Notes: a model not told the origin generated them from the letters alone. Positions 15,239-25,638 are shown, counted from the first letter of the stretch. The stretch: DNA of 36,536 bases from Sulfolobaceae archaeon (GCA_028277025.1 JAPYVG010000018.1:1-36536); one strand, 5' to 3'. Translations and numbers: made by a program.

Positions 15239-16879
15239 ATGGCAACAAACGGTCTAAATATTGATTATGTCACGTTGGGTGTTTTTATAGGCTTATTCAT
15301 TGTTTTCGCCTTTTTAGGATTCTACGGAGCTTATTGGAGAAAAGGTGATTTGACTAAGCTAGACGAATGGGGTTTAGGAGGTAGGAGACTTGGTTGGTTA
15401 TTAGTGTGGTTCCTATTAGGTGCGGACTTGTTTACAGCCTATACTTTTATTGCCGTACCTTCAGCATATTTCGCTGATGGAACCATATATTGGTTTGCCG
15501 TCCCTTATGTAGCCTGGGGTTTCGGTGTTGCATTACTGACTATGCCGAGGTTGTGGAGTGTAGCAAAGAATAAGGGTTATGTTACAGCAGCTGACTTTGT
15601 TAAAGATAGATTTAACAATAAGGCGTTAGCAATAGCCGTAGCGTTGACGGGAGTAGTTGCGGAATTACCTTATATAGCTTTACAAATAGTGGGTATGGAG
15701 GCTGTGCTAGTAGTATTATTAATAGGTTTAAAGATTACTAAAGCTACGTACTTGGGCTTAACAGTTTCAGAACTAGCCTTATTAATAGCTTTCATAATAT
15801 TGGCTGCTTTCACAATTACTAGCGGGTTAAGAGGTGCAGCATTGACTGGAGTATTTAAGGACATCTTGGTTTGGATAACCGTATTAACAGTAATAATCGC
15901 TGTTCCACTTACTACGGGAGGCTTTCAACATGCGTTTGCGACGGCTTCCCAACTAGCCTCTAATAAAACTTTCGTTCAGCAATTCTTATCGGATACTGGA
16001 AGTAAATTCAGTCCAGCAATTTATGAATATTTAAATCCAAAGTTCTACATGGCTTACTTTTCCTTAGCCTTAGGTAGTTCATTAGCGCTCTATCTTTATC
16101 CTCATGCAATCAACGGTTCCTTATCTGCTGATGACAGAGATAAATTAAAAATAGCTACCTCTCTAATGCCAATATACGGAATAGGACTAGCATTGATTTC
16201 ACTCTTTGGATTACTAGTATATGCTGTTCCTTCAGCTTTAAACTTTGTAGTATTTAAGGCTAAGACTGGTTCCGTGGTAGTTCCAGCTTTAATAGCTTAC
16301 TCAATGCCCGACTGGTTTGTAGGATTGGCGTTCTTAGCAATATTCATTGGTGGTTTAGTTCCAGCTGCAATAATGGCCATAGGTGTTGCTAATTTACTTA
16401 CTAGAAATGTAATAGAAGAATTTACTAAACTTTCTCCGACAAGTGAGGCTAGATTGGCTAAAATATTATCTACAGTATTTAAGTTCGTCGCATTAGGTTT
16501 CGTATTTGTAGTTCCATCAACTTATGCAATACAGTTACAGCTATTAGGAGGTATAATGATAGCTCAAACTTTACCAGCAGTCTTCCTAGCACTATATACA
16601 GACAAGCTTGAGGGTTATTCAACTCTTGGAGGTTGGGCAGCTGGGATGTTTAGCGGAATATTCCTAACGTTATATGCTAATAATTTCAGTGCATTAAAGA
16701 CCTCTTTATTCTTGACCCCCTTAGGGCCTATGTATATAGCCTTAATAGCATTAGGGATTAATTTAGCTGTAACGATAATTGGTTCTTTAATAGCATATGC
16801 GTCAGGCTGGAAACCTACAAGTAAAATTACAGCTGTTGATTTTGAACCGCAAATAGCTAAGAACGTTAAACAGAAATAA
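15239..16879 (+). CDS. Sodium/solute symporter (SSS) family permease
   Basis: 546 residues with about 13 hydrophobic helices in the plasma membrane. The N-terminal [13 protein letters not shown] and FTAYTF..PS segments match the SSS signature region, where unwound helix 1 binds solute. [13 protein letters not shown] near residues 195-207 corresponds to the conserved GG..A...TD helix. The substrate is unknown; organic acids, amino acids or acetate are possible. It is translationally linked to the preceding small protein by a strong GGAGGT. A T10 run follows the gene. Confidence 0.9.
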   Translation: MATNGLNIDYVTLGVFIGLFIVFAFLGFYGAYWRKGDLTKLDEWGLGGRRLGWLLVWFLLGADLFTAYTFIAVPSAYFADGTIYWFAVPYVAWGFGVALLTMPRLWSVAKNKGYVTAADFVKDRFNNKALAIAVALTGVVAELPYIALQIVGMEAVLVVLLIGLKITKATYLGLTVSELALLIAFIILAAFTITSGLRGAALTGVFKDILVWITVLTVIIAVPLTTGGFQHAFATASQLASNKTFVQQFLSDTGSKFSPAIYEYLNPKFYMAYFSLALGSSLALYLYPHAINGSLSADDRDKLKIATSLMPIYGIGLALISLFGLLVYAVPSALNFVVFKAKTGSVVVPALIAYSMPDWFVGLAFLAIFIGGLVPAAIMAIGVANLLTRNVIEEFTKLSPTSEARLAKILSTVFKFVALGFVFVVPSTYAIQLQLLGGIMIAQTLPAVFLALYTDKLEGYSTLGGWAAGMFSGIFLTLYANNFSALKTSLFLTPLGPMYIALIALGINLAVTIIGSLIAYASGWKPTSKITAVDFEPQIAKNVKQK

Positions 16880-16898
16880 ATAGAAGAAAGAGAATAAA

Positions 16899-16908
16899 TT
16901 TTTTTTTT
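16899..16908 (+). terminator. T-tract terminator after SSS transporter
   Basis: Ten consecutive T residues about 20 bp after the stop codon, followed by further pyrimidine-rich sequence to 16937. This is the usual archaeal U-tract termination signal. Confidence 0.55.
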
Positions 16909-16944
16909 AACTATTTGTTCTTTTTCCCTTCTCTTTTCCCATTG

Positions 16945-17328
16945 TTATTGCATAAATATGTCAAAGAACATTATGTCTTGCAAAAGCATTGTATCAATTA
17001 GTGAAAGAGTTATTAATAAGGGGATAAGATCTGCATATTCTTGCGGTATTTCATCACCATATTGGAGTGTATTGGCTATTTCATTAGCTGCTCTTTGGAC
17101 TTTCTCGTAGGCCCTCTCAGCTTCGTCTAACCCAGAAGCTGTTAGTTCATAGGCCTCTTTTTTAAATATTAATCCCTTCTGTCTTTTTATAACTAAACCC
17201 TCCCTTTCTAAAACCCTTAATGCAGCTTGTACTTCATCCAATTCTTCCCTTATATCTCGTGCTATTTGGTTTGCAGTAGCCTCTCTTCTATCATATAGGT
17301 AAGCTAATATCTTGTCCCTTATGTTCAT
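16945..17328 (-). CDS. Winged-helix transcriptional regulator
   Basis: 127 residues. Residues 1-65 form a winged helix: ATANQIARDIREELDEVQAALRVLEREGLV covers the helix-turn-helix, and the wing is IKRQKGLIFKKEAYELT. The C-terminal third is alpha-helical and becomes hydrophobic at the end (LITLSLIDTMLLQDIMFFDIF), possibly a dimerisation or membrane-associated element. The gene is 9 bp downstream of the interrupted pilin-like gene and probably co-transcribed with it. The regulated genes are unknown. Confidence 0.7.
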   Translation of the reverse strand: MNIRDKILAYLYDRREATANQIARDIREELDEVQAALRVLEREGLVIKRQKGLIFKKEAYELTASGLDEAERAYEKVQRAANEIANTLQYGDEIPQEYADLIPLLITLSLIDTMLLQDIMFFDIFMQ

Positions 17329-17337
17329 CTTATTATA

Positions 17338-17970
17338 TTACACTGTTGTAGTATTTAAAAATTCAAATTGTAAAAATGTATTGAACGCGTTACCATACTG
17401 TGTAATAGCGATTACTGGGACTTCTTCATAAAAGGTTTCGTTAAAGTTCTTATTACAATTATCAATGATTATTTTATAAGGAACGTAAGTAGATATTGCT
17501 GCTTCTTTCCAGTTAGGCCAATAAGGTGCATAAAGCTGGTTAGGGTATATGTATAGGGTTATGGAATTCTTAGGAGGTATGGTTTGGCCTACATAATATA
17601 TGAATAACTCTGAATAATTTGCTGGTGATAAAAACATAATATAATTAATAGTAGAAGGTATATTACCTAGATTAGATTTAATAACCTCTATGTAACTTAA
17701 GTTGTACACTGTAATACCATAGGCTTTTCCGTGATATGCACCTTTTCCTATTCCACAATCTTAGTGACTTACGTTAGTATAGATTGCAATTGCTGTTAAT
17801 GTGTCGTTTTCGTTTTCGTGATTATAAATGTTTATTTGAGATTGTGCTAATTCACCGCCAATTTTTTGAAATTCTCCCAAATAAACCAGAATTAAAGATA
17901 ATGCTACTAAAAGAATTATTAATAGGATTACTATGCCAATTACATTTCCTAGACCCCTTTCTCTATGCAT
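17338..17970 (-). pseudogene. Pilin-like secreted protein gene with in-frame stop
   Basis: The first 69 codons (17970-17764) encode MHRERG, a likely class III (PibD-type) signal, followed by a hydrophobic helix (residues 8-31) as in archaeal type IV pilins. A TAA at 17763-17761 then stops the frame. The same frame continues with DCGIGKGAYHGKAYG and 123 further residues rich in N, T and Y, typical of extracellular archaeal pilin-like domains. Restoring the stop would give one 209-residue protein. The downstream part has only an internal GTG (17709) as start and no signal of its own. It is either a recent nonsense mutation, a sequence error or a genuine truncation. A TATA-like CCTTATATCG (17989-17998) precedes the gene. 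Confidence 0.7.
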
Positions 17971-18510
17971 ATGTTAAAGTCTCATTTCAACGATATAAGG
18001 TATAACGGAACAGCGGTGAAATTAGTCGAATTTTTTGTGTTTCTGCTGATTTTAATTAAAAAATAACTCTCTTCAATTTAAAAATTTTAATATTACCAGG
18101 TTTAGGCAATTTAAAGAGGAGTTGAGACAAATATTATAATTTAAATTTATTAAAAAATTAATATTAAAAAGAGTAATAAGTCTATTAATAAAATATAAAC
18201 ATTTAATAAAAATTGTACTAAATTTCCGTTTAGTGTTACTCTAATTGCATTGAGTACCAGCAATATAACCATGATTTAATACTGAATCCCGTGGTTTAGG
18301 AAGTAGTAATGGAGGGTAAAATATTGGTGGAAGTGTGGAAATAAATATGGTCACTATATGTCATAGTTTATCAACAACTTACCATCCCTATCATTATGAG
18401 AAACTATACTGAGAGAATTTTAAGATTCTTAAATTTAAAATTATAGAGTGATAATGTAATTGCCAAGTGAAAGCGAATCTAGATTTCATTCAAGGTCTTT
18501 ACTAAATAAT
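17971..18510. other. Long AT-rich intergenic region
   Basis: About 540 bp with no convincing gene, tRNA or C/D box. It is very AT-rich with many short A/T runs (around 18040-18220). The left end holds the promoter of the pilin-like gene. It may be a decayed region between the pilin-like locus and the toxin-antitoxin genes. Confidence 0.4.
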
Positions 18511-18520
18511 ATTTATAAAC
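18511..18520 (+). promoter_or_regulatory. vapBC promoter TATA box
   Basis: ATTTATAAAC lies 20-30 bp before the GTG start of vapB, placing the transcription start at or next to the start codon (leaderless). Confidence 0.55.
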
Positions 18521-18530
18521 CCTCACTCTA

Positions 18531-18562
18531 ATAGTATACGTGTCTACGGTTTATAGTATACG
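18531..18562 (+). promoter_or_regulatory. Putative VapB operator: two ATAGTATACG repeats
   Basis: The 10-bp direct repeat ATAGTATACG occurs at 18531-18540 and 18553-18562, start to start 22 bp (two helical turns). Each copy contains the palindrome GTATAC. The pair straddles the presumed transcription start and the vapB start codon, a fitting place for autorepression by a ribbon-helix-helix VapB dimer pair. This is inference. Confidence 0.5.
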
Positions 18563-18752
18563 CATTCCTAAAAAGTTAAAGGAGTTAATGGATTCCGTAA
18601 ATGTGGACTGGCAAAAGGAGATTAGTAATTACATAGAGGAAAGAATAAGAAAGGAGTTAATAAAAAAGTACATTGAGGAGAGTAAAGAAAACTTAAGCAA
18701 AATGAAAGTTATCGATAATTCGTTGATAATAAGAGAGGAAAGAGAGAAGTGA
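18540..18752 (+). CDS. vapB: VapB-type antitoxin (ribbon-helix-helix)
   Basis: 70 residues. The N-terminal TVYSIRIPKKLKELMD has the strand-helix start of ribbon-helix-helix DNA-binding antitoxins. The charged C-terminal half (IEERIRKELIKKY...EESKENL) would wrap the toxin. The start is GTG at 18540. The gene overlaps vapC by 4 bp (GTGA), typical of vapBC. It is expected to neutralise VapC and repress its own operon through the repeats at its 5' end. Confidence 0.85.
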   Translation: MSTVYSIRIPKKLKELMDSVNVDWQKEISNYIEERIRKELIKKYIEESKENLSKMKVIDNSLIIREEREK

Positions 18753-19159
18753 TATTAGATTCATCTGCTGTCTCGTCATTCTTCTTTAAGGACTCCTTTA
18801 CTGATAAAATAAGCGAAATTATACTCAATTCTAATGAGGATTTTGAGACACTGGATTTAGCCTTTGCTGAGGTATCTAATGTTGCGTGGAAGAGGATAAT
18901 TATTTTTCAGGATGACAAAAGCGCTGTTCTGGGCCAATTACAAAAAGCCATTGATTTCATAGAAAAATTGTGTAGAGTAATTCAAGTTAGAGAAGTTTGG
19001 AGTGGTGTGATTGATCTAGCTATAAATGAAAGGCTTCCCTTCTACGACTCCGCGTTTTTATATCTAGCTATAAGAGAAAATTCAAAATTACTCACAACTG
19101 ATCTGAGGTTTTTCAACAAACTTCCTGATAAATACAAAAAATTTGTTATAAACCCGTAA
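18749..19159 (+). CDS. vapC: VapC-type PIN-domain toxin ribonuclease
   Basis: 136 residues of a PIN-domain endoribonuclease that would cleave RNA (often tRNA or rRNA) when not held by VapB. The four acidic positions of the active site are visible: D4 (ILDSSA), E41 (AFAEVSN), D100 (YDSAFLYLA) and D118 (LTTDLRF). All are intact, so the toxin is probably active. The GTG start overlaps the vapB stop. Sulfolobales genomes carry many vapBC pairs, and the target cannot be told from the sequence. Confidence 0.9.
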   Translation: MILDSSAVSSFFFKDSFTDKISEIILNSNEDFETLDLAFAEVSNVAWKRIIIFQDDKSAVLGQLQKAIDFIEKLCRVIQVREVWSGVIDLAINERLPFYDSAFLYLAIRENSKLLTTDLRFFNKLPDKYKKFVINP

Positions 19160-19246
19160 TCAAGGATTTATTAAATAAAATTCACTACTAAATTAAAACA
19201 GGATTTATGTTGGAAAAATTTTAAAATCAACCCAAAACAATCTCTT

Positions 19247-20332
19247 ATGAGCGAAGAGTCAGAACTTATCGTACAATCCGCAAGTGAGGTGGCTAAACAA
19301 TTAGATACTACTTCTGAAGAACAAGGGATATTTGTAAGAAAGAATTTGGAACTTCTAGCACAACAAGGTTTCATGGGGATTTTAATACCAAAACCTTACG
19401 GAATGGGTTTACCGGCAAGAGTGTTCGTAGACGTAGTTAAAACAATTGCGAAAGCATCACCATCAACAGCATGGTTATATGTTACTCACGTGGCATCAAC
19501 GATGGCCTTCAACACTTTTGCGTCACAACAATTAAAGGATAAATACATGAAAGACCTCGTTGAAGGCAAATTATTAATTGGTGCGGCAGGCACAGAGTCT
19601 GTCGGTGGTGCAATAAATGCTGAATTTAAGACGAATGCTGAACTTAAGGGCGATAAATACGTAATTAACGGTAGCAAGACTTTCATAACTGGTGCCGGTG
19701 AATTAGACCTTTATTTAATAATAACGAAAATTACCGGAAACCTGAAACCTGGTGTAATATTGGTTGACAAAAGCAAGGTAAAAGTAGGGCAAAGATTCAC
19801 TTCCTTAGGGATGAAGGGGATTTCCTGGGGTGAATTGGTACTGGAAAACGTTGAGGTGCCTAAGGAGAACTTCATTGTTGACGATTTCACAAAGTTCTTA
19901 GGAGTGTTAGGAAGAGTTGGGATGTTAGGAGTTTCCGCAATATCTGTAGGCTTAGCTGAGGGTGCATTTGAAGAGGCTTTAACACATGTTAAAAGCAGAA
20001 AATTAGGGCAAAACACACTCTCATTATTTGAGGGAGTTCAAATATACCTAGCTGAAATGTCAGCTAAGGTTGAGGCTATGAAGCAGTTATTGTATTACGC
20101 TGCGGATCAATTCTCTTCTCAAAACCCACTGCCTGCTGTGCTTAAAGCCAGAGTATTTATAACTGAAAACGCTTTAGATGTGATAGATAAGGCTATGAGG
20201 ATCACTGGTGGTCACGGTTTCAGTAGCTTATTAAAACTAGAGAAGTACTACAGAGATGCCAGGGCGCCGATGTTACACTTCCAGACTTTAGAAGTATCTA
20301 AGAAAGTTCTAGCTGGCATATTATTATCCTAA
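19247..20332 (+). CDS. Acyl-CoA dehydrogenase-like flavoprotein
   Basis: 361 residues with the three-part ACAD fold: N-terminal helices, a middle beta domain ([11 protein letters not shown] near residues 112-122; [13 protein letters not shown]) and a C-terminal helical domain (ITGGHGF...[11 protein letters not shown]). In typical ACADs the catalytic glutamate lies in (I/L)YEGT after RDA. Here the segment reads MLHFQTLEV, placing F at that position. The alternative glutamate position used by isovaleryl-CoA dehydrogenase also seems absent (LGRVGML). The protein may therefore be a flavin-dependent monooxygenase-like or otherwise non-standard member. It is leaderless with TATA AAAATTTTAAAAT near 19212-19226. 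Its 3' end overlaps convergent hyuB by 4 bp. Confidence 0.85.
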   Translation: MSEESELIVQSASEVAKQLDTTSEEQGIFVRKNLELLAQQGFMGILIPKPYGMGLPARVFVDVVKTIAKASPSTAWLYVTHVASTMAFNTFASQQLKDKYMKDLVEGKLLIGAAGTESVGGAINAEFKTNAELKGDKYVINGSKTFITGAGELDLYLIITKITGNLKPGVILVDKSKVKVGQRFTSLGMKGISWGELVLENVEVPKENFIVDDFTKFLGVLGRVGMLGVSAISVGLAEGAFEEALTHVKSRKLGQNTLSLFEGVQIYLAEMSAKVEAMKQLLYYAADQFSSQNPLPAVLKARVFITENALDVIDKAMRITGGHGFSSLLKLEKYYRDARAPMLHFQTLEVSKKVLAGILLS

Positions 20333-21828
20333 CCACTTTTTCTTCCATATCCACCTCCTCCTGGTGTCTCTATTATAACCTCGTCCCCCTCATCTAAGTC
20401 TATAATGAACTTACTTGGCATTTGAGTCGCTTTACCACCTTTAATGACCGTAACTTTTCCGGGTTTACCGTTACTTCCACCTTCAAGACCCCAAGGGCCT
20501 ATTTTAAACCTATCAGCTAAAACTGCTAATCTTGTTTTTGAGAGTACTTTAAACCCTCTTATTATCCCATCACCACCTTTATATTCCCCTTCACCACCGC
20601 TTCCCTCCCTTATTTTATATACCATGAAGAGGATGGGATAAGAGGATTCAGCGACTTCTATGGGAGTGTTTAAGGTGTTAGTCATGTTAACGTGTACTCC
20701 AGAAACCCCATCGCCATTAGGTCTTGCACCACTTCCACCGCCAATCGTCTCGTAGTAAGACCAGTACTTCCCGTTATAAATACCACCCATCATTATGTTC
20801 ATCATAGTCCCGGAACCAGCGGCGGGTACTGGTAAGAACTTTGATAATGCTAGAAAAGTTACGTCAGCTATTCTCTGGGAGGTTTCCACATTTCCGCCTC
20901 CAACAGCGGCTGGTTTTACGGGGTTCACTATTGTGCCTTCCGGGGCGTAAACTTCAATGAAGTCGTAAAAACCTTCGTTAGTACTTATATCCTTATTCAG
21001 CATACTCCTTATGGCAAAGGACACTGCGGAATAAGTGACTCCTATAACTGCATTTAAAGGCCCCTCGATTTGCTTAGAAGAACCCGTGAAGTCAGCTCTA
21101 ACCTTGTCTCCTATTTCTAACTTTATGCGAATCTTTAGTAAATCGTCTCCCCATTCTAAATAATCCTCGGCTTCATAAACTCCCTTTTCCCATCCCACGC
21201 TTTTAACAATCCTTGAAGTGTGCTCAATTGATTTATCCCACGCTTCTAAAACCGTGTCTACACCATATTTATCAAAAAGCTGTATAAGCCTCTTAACTCC
21301 CAGATTGTTTGCTGATAGTTGTGCTTTTAAGTCTGCAATTGAAGCTTCTGGTACTTTGAAATTCTCTCTTATAATCTTGACTATTTCATCATTGAACTTC
21401 ATCGGAGGTATTACTATTCCTTCCTCATACAATGTTTTAGCACTTGGATTAATACTACCGGGTACTGGTCCTCCTACATCTACATGGTGGGCTTTGTTAA
21501 TAACGTAAGCCACTATTCTTCCCTTATACTTTACTGGCGTAATTAATCCCACGTCGTTTAAGTGAGTCCCAGAAACGTAAGGGTCATTAAAGATTACTGT
21601 CTCATCTTCAACGTAGGGTAAAACGTTTTTGACAGCTATTTTAAAAGAGCCTAAGTGAACCGGTATATGCTCGGCTTGAGCCACTATTCTCCCCTTATAA
21701 TCAACTACAGCACAACTGTGGTCCATTCTCTCCCTTATGTTAGGCGATACTGCAGATTTCTTTAAATACACACCCATTTCCTCAGCAATAAATACTGTAG
21801 CCTTATCGATGACTTCCCAACTCACCAT
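20329..21828 (-). CDS. hyuB: Hydantoinase/oxoprolinase B subunit family
   Basis: 499 residues, the HyuB half of N-methylhydantoinase, 5-oxoprolinase or acetone/acetophenone-carboxylase-type enzymes. Family features are [10 protein letters not shown], Hx[19 protein letters not shown], the metal-binding [10 protein letters not shown], and the C-terminal glycine-rich TPGGGGYG. It partners the HyuA ATPase encoded just upstream; the two genes overlap by 7 bp. ATP-dependent amide hydrolysis or carboxylation are both possible. The neighbouring acyl-CoA dehydrogenase-like gene hints at ketone or amide catabolism, but that is inference. Confidence 0.9.
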   Translation of the reverse strand: MVSWEVIDKATVFIAEEMGVYLKKSAVSPNIRERMDHSCAVVDYKGRIVAQAEHIPVHLGSFKIAVKNVLPYVEDETVIFNDPYVSGTHLNDVGLITPVKYKGRIVAYVINKAHHVDVGGPVPGSINPSAKTLYEEGIVIPPMKFNDEIVKIIRENFKVPEASIADLKAQLSANNLGVKRLIQLFDKYGVDTVLEAWDKSIEHTSRIVKSVGWEKGVYEAEDYLEWGDDLLKIRIKLEIGDKVRADFTGSSKQIEGPLNAVIGVTYSAVSFAIRSMLNKDISTNEGFYDFIEVYAPEGTIVNPVKPAAVGGGNVETSQRIADVTFLALSKFLPVPAAGSGTMMNIMMGGIYNGKYWSYYETIGGGSGARPNGDGVSGVHVNMTNTLNTPIEVAESSYPILFMVYKIREGSGGEGEYKGGDGIIRGFKVLSKTRLAVLADRFKIGPWGLEGGSNGKPGKVTVIKGGKATQMPSKFIIDLDEGDEVIIETPGGGGYGRKSG

Positions 21829-23750
21829 TCTTTTACCACCTCAACAAAACCCATCTTCTTTACCTCAAAGCTCCAACCATCATGGATTACTATTGTTGAG
21901 CTATACTCCTCTATAATTGCTGGACCCCTTCCTTTGTAACCTTTCGGTAAGTCATCCCTTTTATAAACGTCAACATCTACCCAATCATCGATTAATAAGG
22001 CCCTTCTCTTCCTTATCTTAATTTCCTTACCTTGAGGGTCTGGGAGTGACGGTTTTACGGTCTTTTTAATCCCGAAGACTCTAACGGTCGTAACTTCAAC
22101 GGGGTAGGGTAAAGTAAACCCGTAAACCGTCTTATGCCTTTCTTCAAACTCCTTAACGTAATCCCCTTTTACCGGAATCGTTAATTCCCAACCTTGTCCC
22201 TTATATCTAGCGTCTATATAGTGTAAGAAATAGTCCACGTTTACCCTTTTACTTAACTCTTCCTCTAGCCTCTTGAATTCGTTATAAACGTCTTTCGGAA
22301 AAGCACTCCTAATTTCGTACTTCTCATCAACCATTAACAGTGCTAGGGCACTAAACAGCCCAGGATGAGGAGGGATAAGTATTTTCTTTATTCCCAGTTC
22401 TTCAGCAACTCTTATAGCCCATTGAGGTCCTGCACCACCAAATGCGAATAATGTGAACTCACTGGGGTCTAGGCCTCTCTCGACTGTAACTAATCTTATT
22501 GCTCTAGCCATTTCTAGGCTAGCTAAATTTATAGCCTCTTTAGATACCTCTACCGGGTCTCCTAATTTTGAGATCGCTTCTCTTGCGGAGTTTATGTTTA
22601 ACTTCATTTCTCCTCCTAAAAGACTGTCACCCAGTATTTCAAGTACTGCATTGGCATCAGTTAGTGTTGGTTCTTTACTACCCATATTATAGCATACGGG
22701 ACCAGGGTCAGCTCCAGCACTTATTGGCCCTACTCTTAAAGCCCCTCCTTCGTCCCTCCAGATTATTGTACCACCCCCAGCTGATACTTCTGCTAAGTCA
22801 ATAAATGGGAACCTAATTGGGTAGCCCGAGCCTTTCACTATCCTTCCGTGGTGTGCCCTCCCCCCTACTTCATATTCTGAAGTTATTTCAACTTCTCCGT
22901 TTACTATTGACCCCGCTTTAGCCGTAGTCCCACCCATGTCGAAACTTATTACGTTTTTTTCTCCTAGCATTTCGGAAAATATTTGAGCCCCCACTACCCC
23001 AGCAGAAGGTCCACTCTCTATGATTTGTACGGGTCTCCTTACTGCCTCTTCGCTATCTATTAAACCACCACTGCTAGACATTATGTAAAGTTCTTGCGTT
23101 ATAGTTCTTAACGACTCAACATATTTTGAGACAATAGGCATTAGCATTGCATTAATTACTGTAGTTGTAGTTCTTTCATACTCCCTTTGTTCTGGCGAGA
23201 CCTCAAATGACGCACTCACATATTTAAAGTATTTTGAAAGAATCTCTTTTGCTCTCAATTCATTTTCTGGATTTTTATACGAGTGAAGGAAGACCACTGC
23301 CACTGCAGACACTTCATTCATTATTTTCTTCGCTATTTCCTCTACCTCTAGCTCATTTAACCTCTTTAGTATTCTCCCGTCATGCAAAGTCCTTTCATCT
23401 ACTTCAAACCTCAACTCTCTAGGTACTAATGGTTTAGGTTTTTGGAAGTAAGGATTATAGAGTTCCGGTCTGTTCTGTCTACCTATTTCTATTATGTCCC
23501 TAAAGCCCTTTGTAGTGATTAATGCTGTTTTAGGAAGTTCTAAATTCAGTTGGCCTAATATTGCATTAGTAGCTATTGTAGTGGCATGGACTATTTTATC
23601 AACTTTTATTCCCATTTTTTGTATTGCGTTTTTTACCCCTATCTCTGGGCTTTTAGGGGTTGATAAACCTTTATAATACCTTATACTACCATCAGGTTGT
23701 AAGTAAATTACGTCTGTAAAAGTCCCTCCTATGTCAACAGCAATTGTCAC
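21822..23750 (-). CDS. hyuA: Hydantoinase/oxoprolinase A subunit family (ATPase)
   Basis: 642 residues with an actin-like ATPase fold. The first phosphate loop is DIGGTFTDV (residues 6-14), the second FDMGGTTAK, with FAFGGAGP in the adenosine region. The family also includes the large subunits of acetone and acetophenone carboxylases. The start is GTG at 23750 with an upstream TATA-like ATTAAAATATCC (about 23771-23785). It is the first gene of the hyuAB operon. The substrate is not determinable from sequence. Confidence 0.9.
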   Translation of the reverse strand: MTIAVDIGGTFTDVIYLQPDGSIRYYKGLSTPKSPEIGVKNAIQKMGIKVDKIVHATTIATNAILGQLNLELPKTALITTKGFRDIIEIGRQNRPELYNPYFQKPKPLVPRELRFEVDERTLHDGRILKRLNELEVEEIAKKIMNEVSAVAVVFLHSYKNPENELRAKEILSKYFKYVSASFEVSPEQREYERTTTTVINAMLMPIVSKYVESLRTITQELYIMSSSGGLIDSEEAVRRPVQIIESGPSAGVVGAQIFSEMLGEKNVISFDMGGTTAKAGSIVNGEVEITSEYEVGGRAHHGRIVKGSGYPIRFPFIDLAEVSAGGGTIIWRDEGGALRVGPISAGADPGPVCYNMGSKEPTLTDANAVLEILGDSLLGGEMKLNINSAREAISKLGDPVEVSKEAINLASLEMARAIRLVTVERGLDPSEFTLFAFGGAGPQWAIRVAEELGIKKILIPPHPGLFSALALLMVDEKYEIRSAFPKDVYNEFKRLEEELSKRVNVDYFLHYIDARYKGQGWELTIPVKGDYVKEFEERHKTVYGFTLPYPVEVTTVRVFGIKKTVKPSLPDPQGKEIKIRKRRALLIDDWVDVDVYKRDDLPKGYKGRGPAIIEEYSSTIVIHDGWSFEVKKMGFVEVVKEW

Positions 23751-23779
23751 AACTGAGAATTATCGGTATGGATATTTTA

Positions 23780-24300
23780 ATATTGTGAGAGTAATTAATT
23801 AATTACGTTTACTCTAACGCTGAGAGTATTGAAAGGTTTTAAACTAATTGCTATTATTAACAGTTTCTGTAAAAATCGCAAAGTTTAAGTTCATCATTCC
23901 TACGTCCCTTCTTAAAAGTTTATGAAAATCGAGGTTATGGCATAGAAGAGAGCCGTTTGTTCCTACACTTCACTCATGATTAAACTAGGGATTAACCACA
24001 CGTTTGCATGTGGGTTATGGAATCCAACAGCACGGCACTCACATCTTTGCAATCATTCTTTGGGCACATCGGCGTAGGGCCGTTTACCAACAAACCACGA
24101 CATAACTAAATATAAAAAGTCTGTTGACGCTAATAAAGGATTCAGCCCATAGTGAATTTGAGGAGGACGAGTTCGATGGGTGCTCTCGATATCTGATTGA
24201 TATCCGTGTGGAGCTGGGCAAGTTGTTATGAAAAAGTCAGACCTCCCTTCAGTTTCCTCATACGTTAACTGTTTAAACTCTCTTACATATTTTAGGAATT
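23780..24300. other. Intergenic island of mixed composition
   Basis: About 520 bp between divergent hyuA and a + strand gene. The part 23940-24240 is richer in G+C than normal intergenic DNA here. It contains short inverted repeats (GATATC-TGATT-GATATC at 24187-24203) and a minus-strand TATA-like CTTTTTATATTTA (24106-24118) facing a 25-codon cysteine-containing frame (24069-23992). No tRNA, SRP or RNase P signature is visible. It could be a structured RNA, a micro-gene or an insertion-element remnant; none is proven. Confidence 0.4.
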
Positions 24301-24720
24301 GTGCCGATTCGTGACGAGTTAACGTACGCTAAAATGAGTTATAAGGACTTCATAGTGTCGTATGAGAGGTTAAGAAAGGGTGAGTTGAGACTTTCCGCAT
24401 TTAGGGCATATAAAGCCGAGAGGAGGCTTTTACAATCCTTAGCGATGAGATATGATTTGTATAATAGGAAGACTAAGTGCGCAGTCCCAAAAAAGGAGAT
24501 GCTTCTAGTGGCTTCACAATTAGAGGGAAGGTTTAAGGGGATAAGAAAGCTTACTGAAATGGCACTATCTTTATTTGATGAGTACAGAAAGGGTGAGGTT
24601 AAGAAGGAGGATATAATATTTCTTCTTTCTGGTCTTAATTACGAGTGGTTAAGTGGCAAATTAAGCCAAGACGAGATAAGTGAGATTAAGAAGCTCCAGT
24701 CCACTCTTAACTCTTTATAG
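24301..24720 (+). CDS. Hypothetical all-helical protein, 139 aa
   Basis: Not recognised. Predicted nearly all alpha-helical and basic (SYERLRKGELRLSAFRAYKAERRLLQSLAMRYDLY), with a pattern that recalls HEPN-like or helical-bundle proteins but no RxxxxH motif in a convincing place. The start is GTG at 24301, with an AT-rich TATA-like ACATATTTTA 10-19 bp upstream, which is short for a leaderless start. The 3' end overlaps convergent proC by 14 bp. Confidence 0.55.
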   Translation: MPIRDELTYAKMSYKDFIVSYERLRKGELRLSAFRAYKAERRLLQSLAMRYDLYNRKTKCAVPKKEMLLVASQLEGRFKGIRKLTEMALSLFDEYRKGEVKKEDIIFLLSGLNYEWLSGKLSQDEISEIKKLQSTLNSL

Positions 24721-25492
24721 CATTATCAATCTCCTTTCCTATACTTACTGAACGCTGATATGACGCTTCTACTGTTTTAATTATAGCCGACTTAACTCCC
24801 TCACTTTCCATAGCCATCAAACCTCTAATCGTAGTCCCGGCTGGTGTTGTTACTTGATCCCTAAGGAATACTGGGTGAGTTTTACAGTTCTTCAAGAACT
24901 TAACTGTACCCTCTACCATGTCTAAGATCGCATTATAAGCTAATTCCCTTGGCATTCCGCAAGCTACTGCACCTAAAGCGAATGCATCGATTATTTCAGC
25001 CATGAACGCTGGACCACTCCCAATTATTGCAGTCCACGCGTCAAGAAGTTCCTCGCTAACCCAATAAACACTCCCGATATTTTTAAATATATCCTCGATC
25101 TCTTCGTCCCTTTCCTCAGCTATAGCTGTTGTGGAATGCCCTACAATTGCGTTAATGTTTGGCATGGCTCTGAACACTTTAGCCCCTTGAAGTATTGATG
25201 AGAGAGTAGAGATCTTAACACCAGCCATTACCGAAACCACTTTCTTTCCATTCCAAATATTGTTACCTAGTGAGGAGTATAAGGATTTGAAGTGCTGTGG
25301 TTTAACGCTAATGATTATTATATCTGACTTCTCTACAGCTAGTCTGTTATCTTTAGTACCTTCAACCCCCAGTTCTTTAATCCTTTTTAAGGTCTCCTCA
25401 CTTCTCCCGGTGGCAATTACTTCATATTTGTCTTTAATTCCCCTAATTATTGCACTTCCTATTTTTCCCGCACCGAGTACTGCTATACGCAT
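24707..25492 (-). CDS. proC: Pyrroline-5-carboxylate reductase
   Basis: 261 residues. It catalyses the last step of proline synthesis, NAD(P)H-dependent reduction of 1-pyrroline-5-carboxylate. The Rossmann motif GAGKIGSAI is at residues 7-15. ISVKPQ, the FRAMPN segment, GSGPAF and the C-terminal substrate-binding TTPAGTT are all present. Its length is normal for the family. ATG at 25492 with AT-rich promoter sequence (about 25513-25527). It stands alone, between the helical hypothetical gene and the divergent AIM24 gene. Confidence 0.95.
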   Translation of the reverse strand: MRIAVLGAGKIGSAIIRGIKDKYEVIATGRSEETLKRIKELGVEGTKDNRLAVEKSDIIIISVKPQHFKSLYSSLGNNIWNGKKVVSVMAGVKISTLSSILQGAKVFRAMPNINAIVGHSTTAIAEERDEEIEDIFKNIGSVYWVSEELLDAWTAIIGSGPAFMAEIIDAFALGAVACGMPRELAYNAILDMVEGTVKFLKNCKTHPVFLRDQVTTPAGTTIRGLMAMESEGVKSAIIKTVEASYQRSVSIGKEIDNAIKS

Positions 25493-25638
25493 TTAATAGG
25501 GGTATGTCCTTCTCCTTTTTATTTATTGCTTAATTGTACTAGGGGTTTTACTTACATTTTGACAAAGAACTATTAGCCTTTAGACACATGTCGCAATTTG
25601 TAGCATAAATTTTTAATCCTATTTAAAGAAAAGATACT

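Noticed and set aside
17338..17709. Separate 123-aa gene started by GTG at 17709
   Set aside because: It is in the same frame as the pilin-like N-terminus with only one TAA between, and has no signal or promoter of its own, so one interrupted gene is the simpler reading.
23870..23935. Possible minus-strand C/D box RNA (AATGATGA followed by 12 nt and CGAT)
   Set aside because: No D box CTGA and no C' box downstream, so the architecture is incomplete.
24160..24205. T-loop-like GAGTTCGATGGG suggesting a tRNA
   Set aside because: No acceptor or anticodon stem can be drawn around it.
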